From contig MNZL01000016.1 in assembly GCA_001873585.1 (NCBI GenBank), forward strand, positions 1-6,163: 6,163 nucleotides of DNA, in the 5' to 3' direction. Origin of the DNA: Rhodobacterales bacterium CG2_30_65_12. GTDB taxonomy: Bacteria; Pseudomonadota; Alphaproteobacteria; Rhodobacterales; Rhodobacteraceae. The notes beneath the pieces were generated by a model. The model had not been told where the DNA came from, did no database searches, and was given only the letters and a program-made list of their open reading frames with translations. The position numbers were made by a program, and so were the translations under genes. Positions 5,312 through 6,163 of the stretch are shown here, one piece after another; the stretch's first letter is position 1, and every line of letters begins with the position of its first letter.

Positions 5312-6163
5312 GTGAACGTGGATTATGACGTGATCATCGTCGGCGCCGGATCGGCGGGGTCGGTTCTGGCCAACCGGCTTTCGCAAGATCCGGCGCGCCG
5401 GGTGCTGCTGATCGAGGCCGGACCGCCCGACCGTAACCCGCTGATCCATATGCCGCTGGGCCTGGCCCTGCTCGCCCGCATGAAAGCAATCAACTGGGGC
5501 TGGGACACCACGCCACAACCGGCGCTCAACGGCCGTCGGCTCTACTGGCCGCGCGGGCGAACGCTGGGAGGGTCCAGCGCGATCAACGCGATGATCTACA
5601 TGCGCGGGCACCCGGCCGATTATGCCGCCTGGGCCGAGGCCGCCGGCGCAGCCTGGGGCTGGGAAAGGGCGCGCGCGCTGTTTCTGCGGATGGAGCGTAA
5701 CGGCGCGCTGACCGACGCGCACCATGGCACCGAAGGGCCGCTTTCGGTAACGGACCTGCCCACGCCCAACCCGCTCAGCCGCGCCTTCGTTGCCGCCGGG
5801 GTGGCGCTCGGCTATCCGCTGCGGCGTGATTTCAACGGTGCCGAGCAGGAGGGCGTCGGGCTCTACCAGGTCACCCAGAAAAATGGCCGGCGCCACTCCG
5901 CCGCGCGCGCCTTTCTCGCCCCGGCGCGGGCTCGGGCCAATCTGGAGATCCGCACCGAGACCCGTGTGCACCGGGTGCTGTTCGAAGGGCGGCGCGCGGT
6001 GGGCGTTGCCGTTGAAGGCGGCGCGGCGCGGCTCGCGCCAGGGGGCGAGGTGATCCTGTCGGGCGGCGCGGTCAACTCACCGCAGCTCCTGATGCTGTCC
6101 GGCATCGGCCCCGGCTCAGCGCTGCGGGCGCTCGGCATCGCGGTGCTGCATGACGCGCCTGAG
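5312..6163 (+). CDS. GMC-family FAD-dependent oxidoreductase, choline/alcohol dehydrogenase-like (runs off the right edge)
   Basis: GMC enzymes oxidise alcohols with FAD; the substrate here is not identifiable. The 284 codons present are about half of the usual 530-560. The FAD-binding Rossmann motif is at the N-terminus: GAGSAG at 11-16, with the ribose-binding Glu35 in LLIEAG. GMC signature 1 starts at GRTLGGSSAIN (82-92) and continues through YMRGHPADY. HHGTEGPLSV is at 137-146 and RRHSAARAFL at 193-202. GMC signature 2, GAVNSPQLLMLSGIG, is at 252-266. The catalytic His pair lies beyond the window. GTG 5312 was chosen for its SD; GTG 5318 is nearly as good and gives a start (VDYDVIIVGAGSAG) close to family consensus. 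The frame is the same as cbbR, and only the cbbR TGA separates them. The 42-bp gap allows cotranscription with cbbR, but no functional tie to carbon fixation is evident. Cytosolic by sequence, with no signal peptide seen. Confidence 0.9.
   Translation, partial: MNVDYDVIIVGAGSAGSVLANRLSQDPARRVLLIEAGPPDRNPLIHMPLGLALLARMKAINWGWDTTPQPALNGRRLYWPRGRTLGGSSAINAMIYMRGHPADYAAWAEAAGAAWGWERARALFLRMERNGALTDAHHGTEGPLSVTDLPTPNPLSRAFVAAGVALGYPLRRDFNGAEQEGVGLYQVTQKNGRRHSAARAFLAPARARANLEIRTETRVHRVLFEGRRAVGVAVEGGAARLAPGGEVILSGGAVNSPQLLMLSGIGPGSALRALGIAVLHDAPE

Noticed and set aside
4379..5971. Long minus-strand open frame of 530 codons opposite cbbR and the GMC gene
   Set aside because: It spans two well-supported genes on the other strand, has an Arg/His/Gly/Pro-rich low-complexity composition typical of antisense reading in GC-rich DNA, and shows no family motif.

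Overview
The window comes from a GC-rich bacterium, most likely an alphaproteobacterium of the Rhodobacteraceae. The phosphoribulokinase matches what I recall of the Rhodobacter sphaeroides enzyme nearly residue for residue at the start and at the known functional arginines. The gene order cbbR / cbbF-cbbP-cbbT-cbbG is also the one known from Rhodobacter-type autotrophs. The species cannot be named from this sequence.

Layout. From about 4229 down to 1, the minus strand carries four tightly packed genes of the Calvin-Benson-Bassham (CBB) cycle: fructose-1,6-bisphosphatase (cbbF), phosphoribulokinase (cbbP), transketolase (cbbT) and the first third of glyceraldehyde-3-phosphate dehydrogenase (cbbG/gap), which runs off the left edge. 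Gaps between genes are only 9-16 bp. For cbbP and cbbT the Shine-Dalgarno sequence sits on or directly against the upstream stop codon, so this is almost certainly one transcript. Divergent from it, on the plus strand, is a LysR-family regulator of the CbbR type (4346-5269). It is followed after 42 bp by the first ~284 codons of a GMC-family FAD-dependent oxidoreductase (choline/alcohol dehydrogenase-like), which runs off the right edge.

Control region. The 116 bp between cbbF and cbbR (4230-4345) has an AT-rich half (about 4291-4345) with overlapping divergent promoter-like elements and LysR-type dyads. The other half is GC-rich and lies in the presumed cbbF leader. It contains a perfect 11-bp tandem repeat and possible alternative hairpins just ahead of the cbbF ribosome binding site.

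How the genes work together. CbbP makes ribulose-1,5-bisphosphate, the CO2 acceptor. CbbG, CbbF and CbbT reduce 3-phosphoglycerate and rebuild pentose phosphates. CbbR would sense metabolic state and switch the operon. RuBisCO and aldolase are not in the window but are expected beyond position 1. The GMC enzyme has no evident CBB role and may be an unrelated neighbour. I see no tRNA, rRNA, CRISPR array or insertion sequence, and no sign of a previously undescribed system. The most interesting parts are the regulatory region and the GMC gene beside cbbR.
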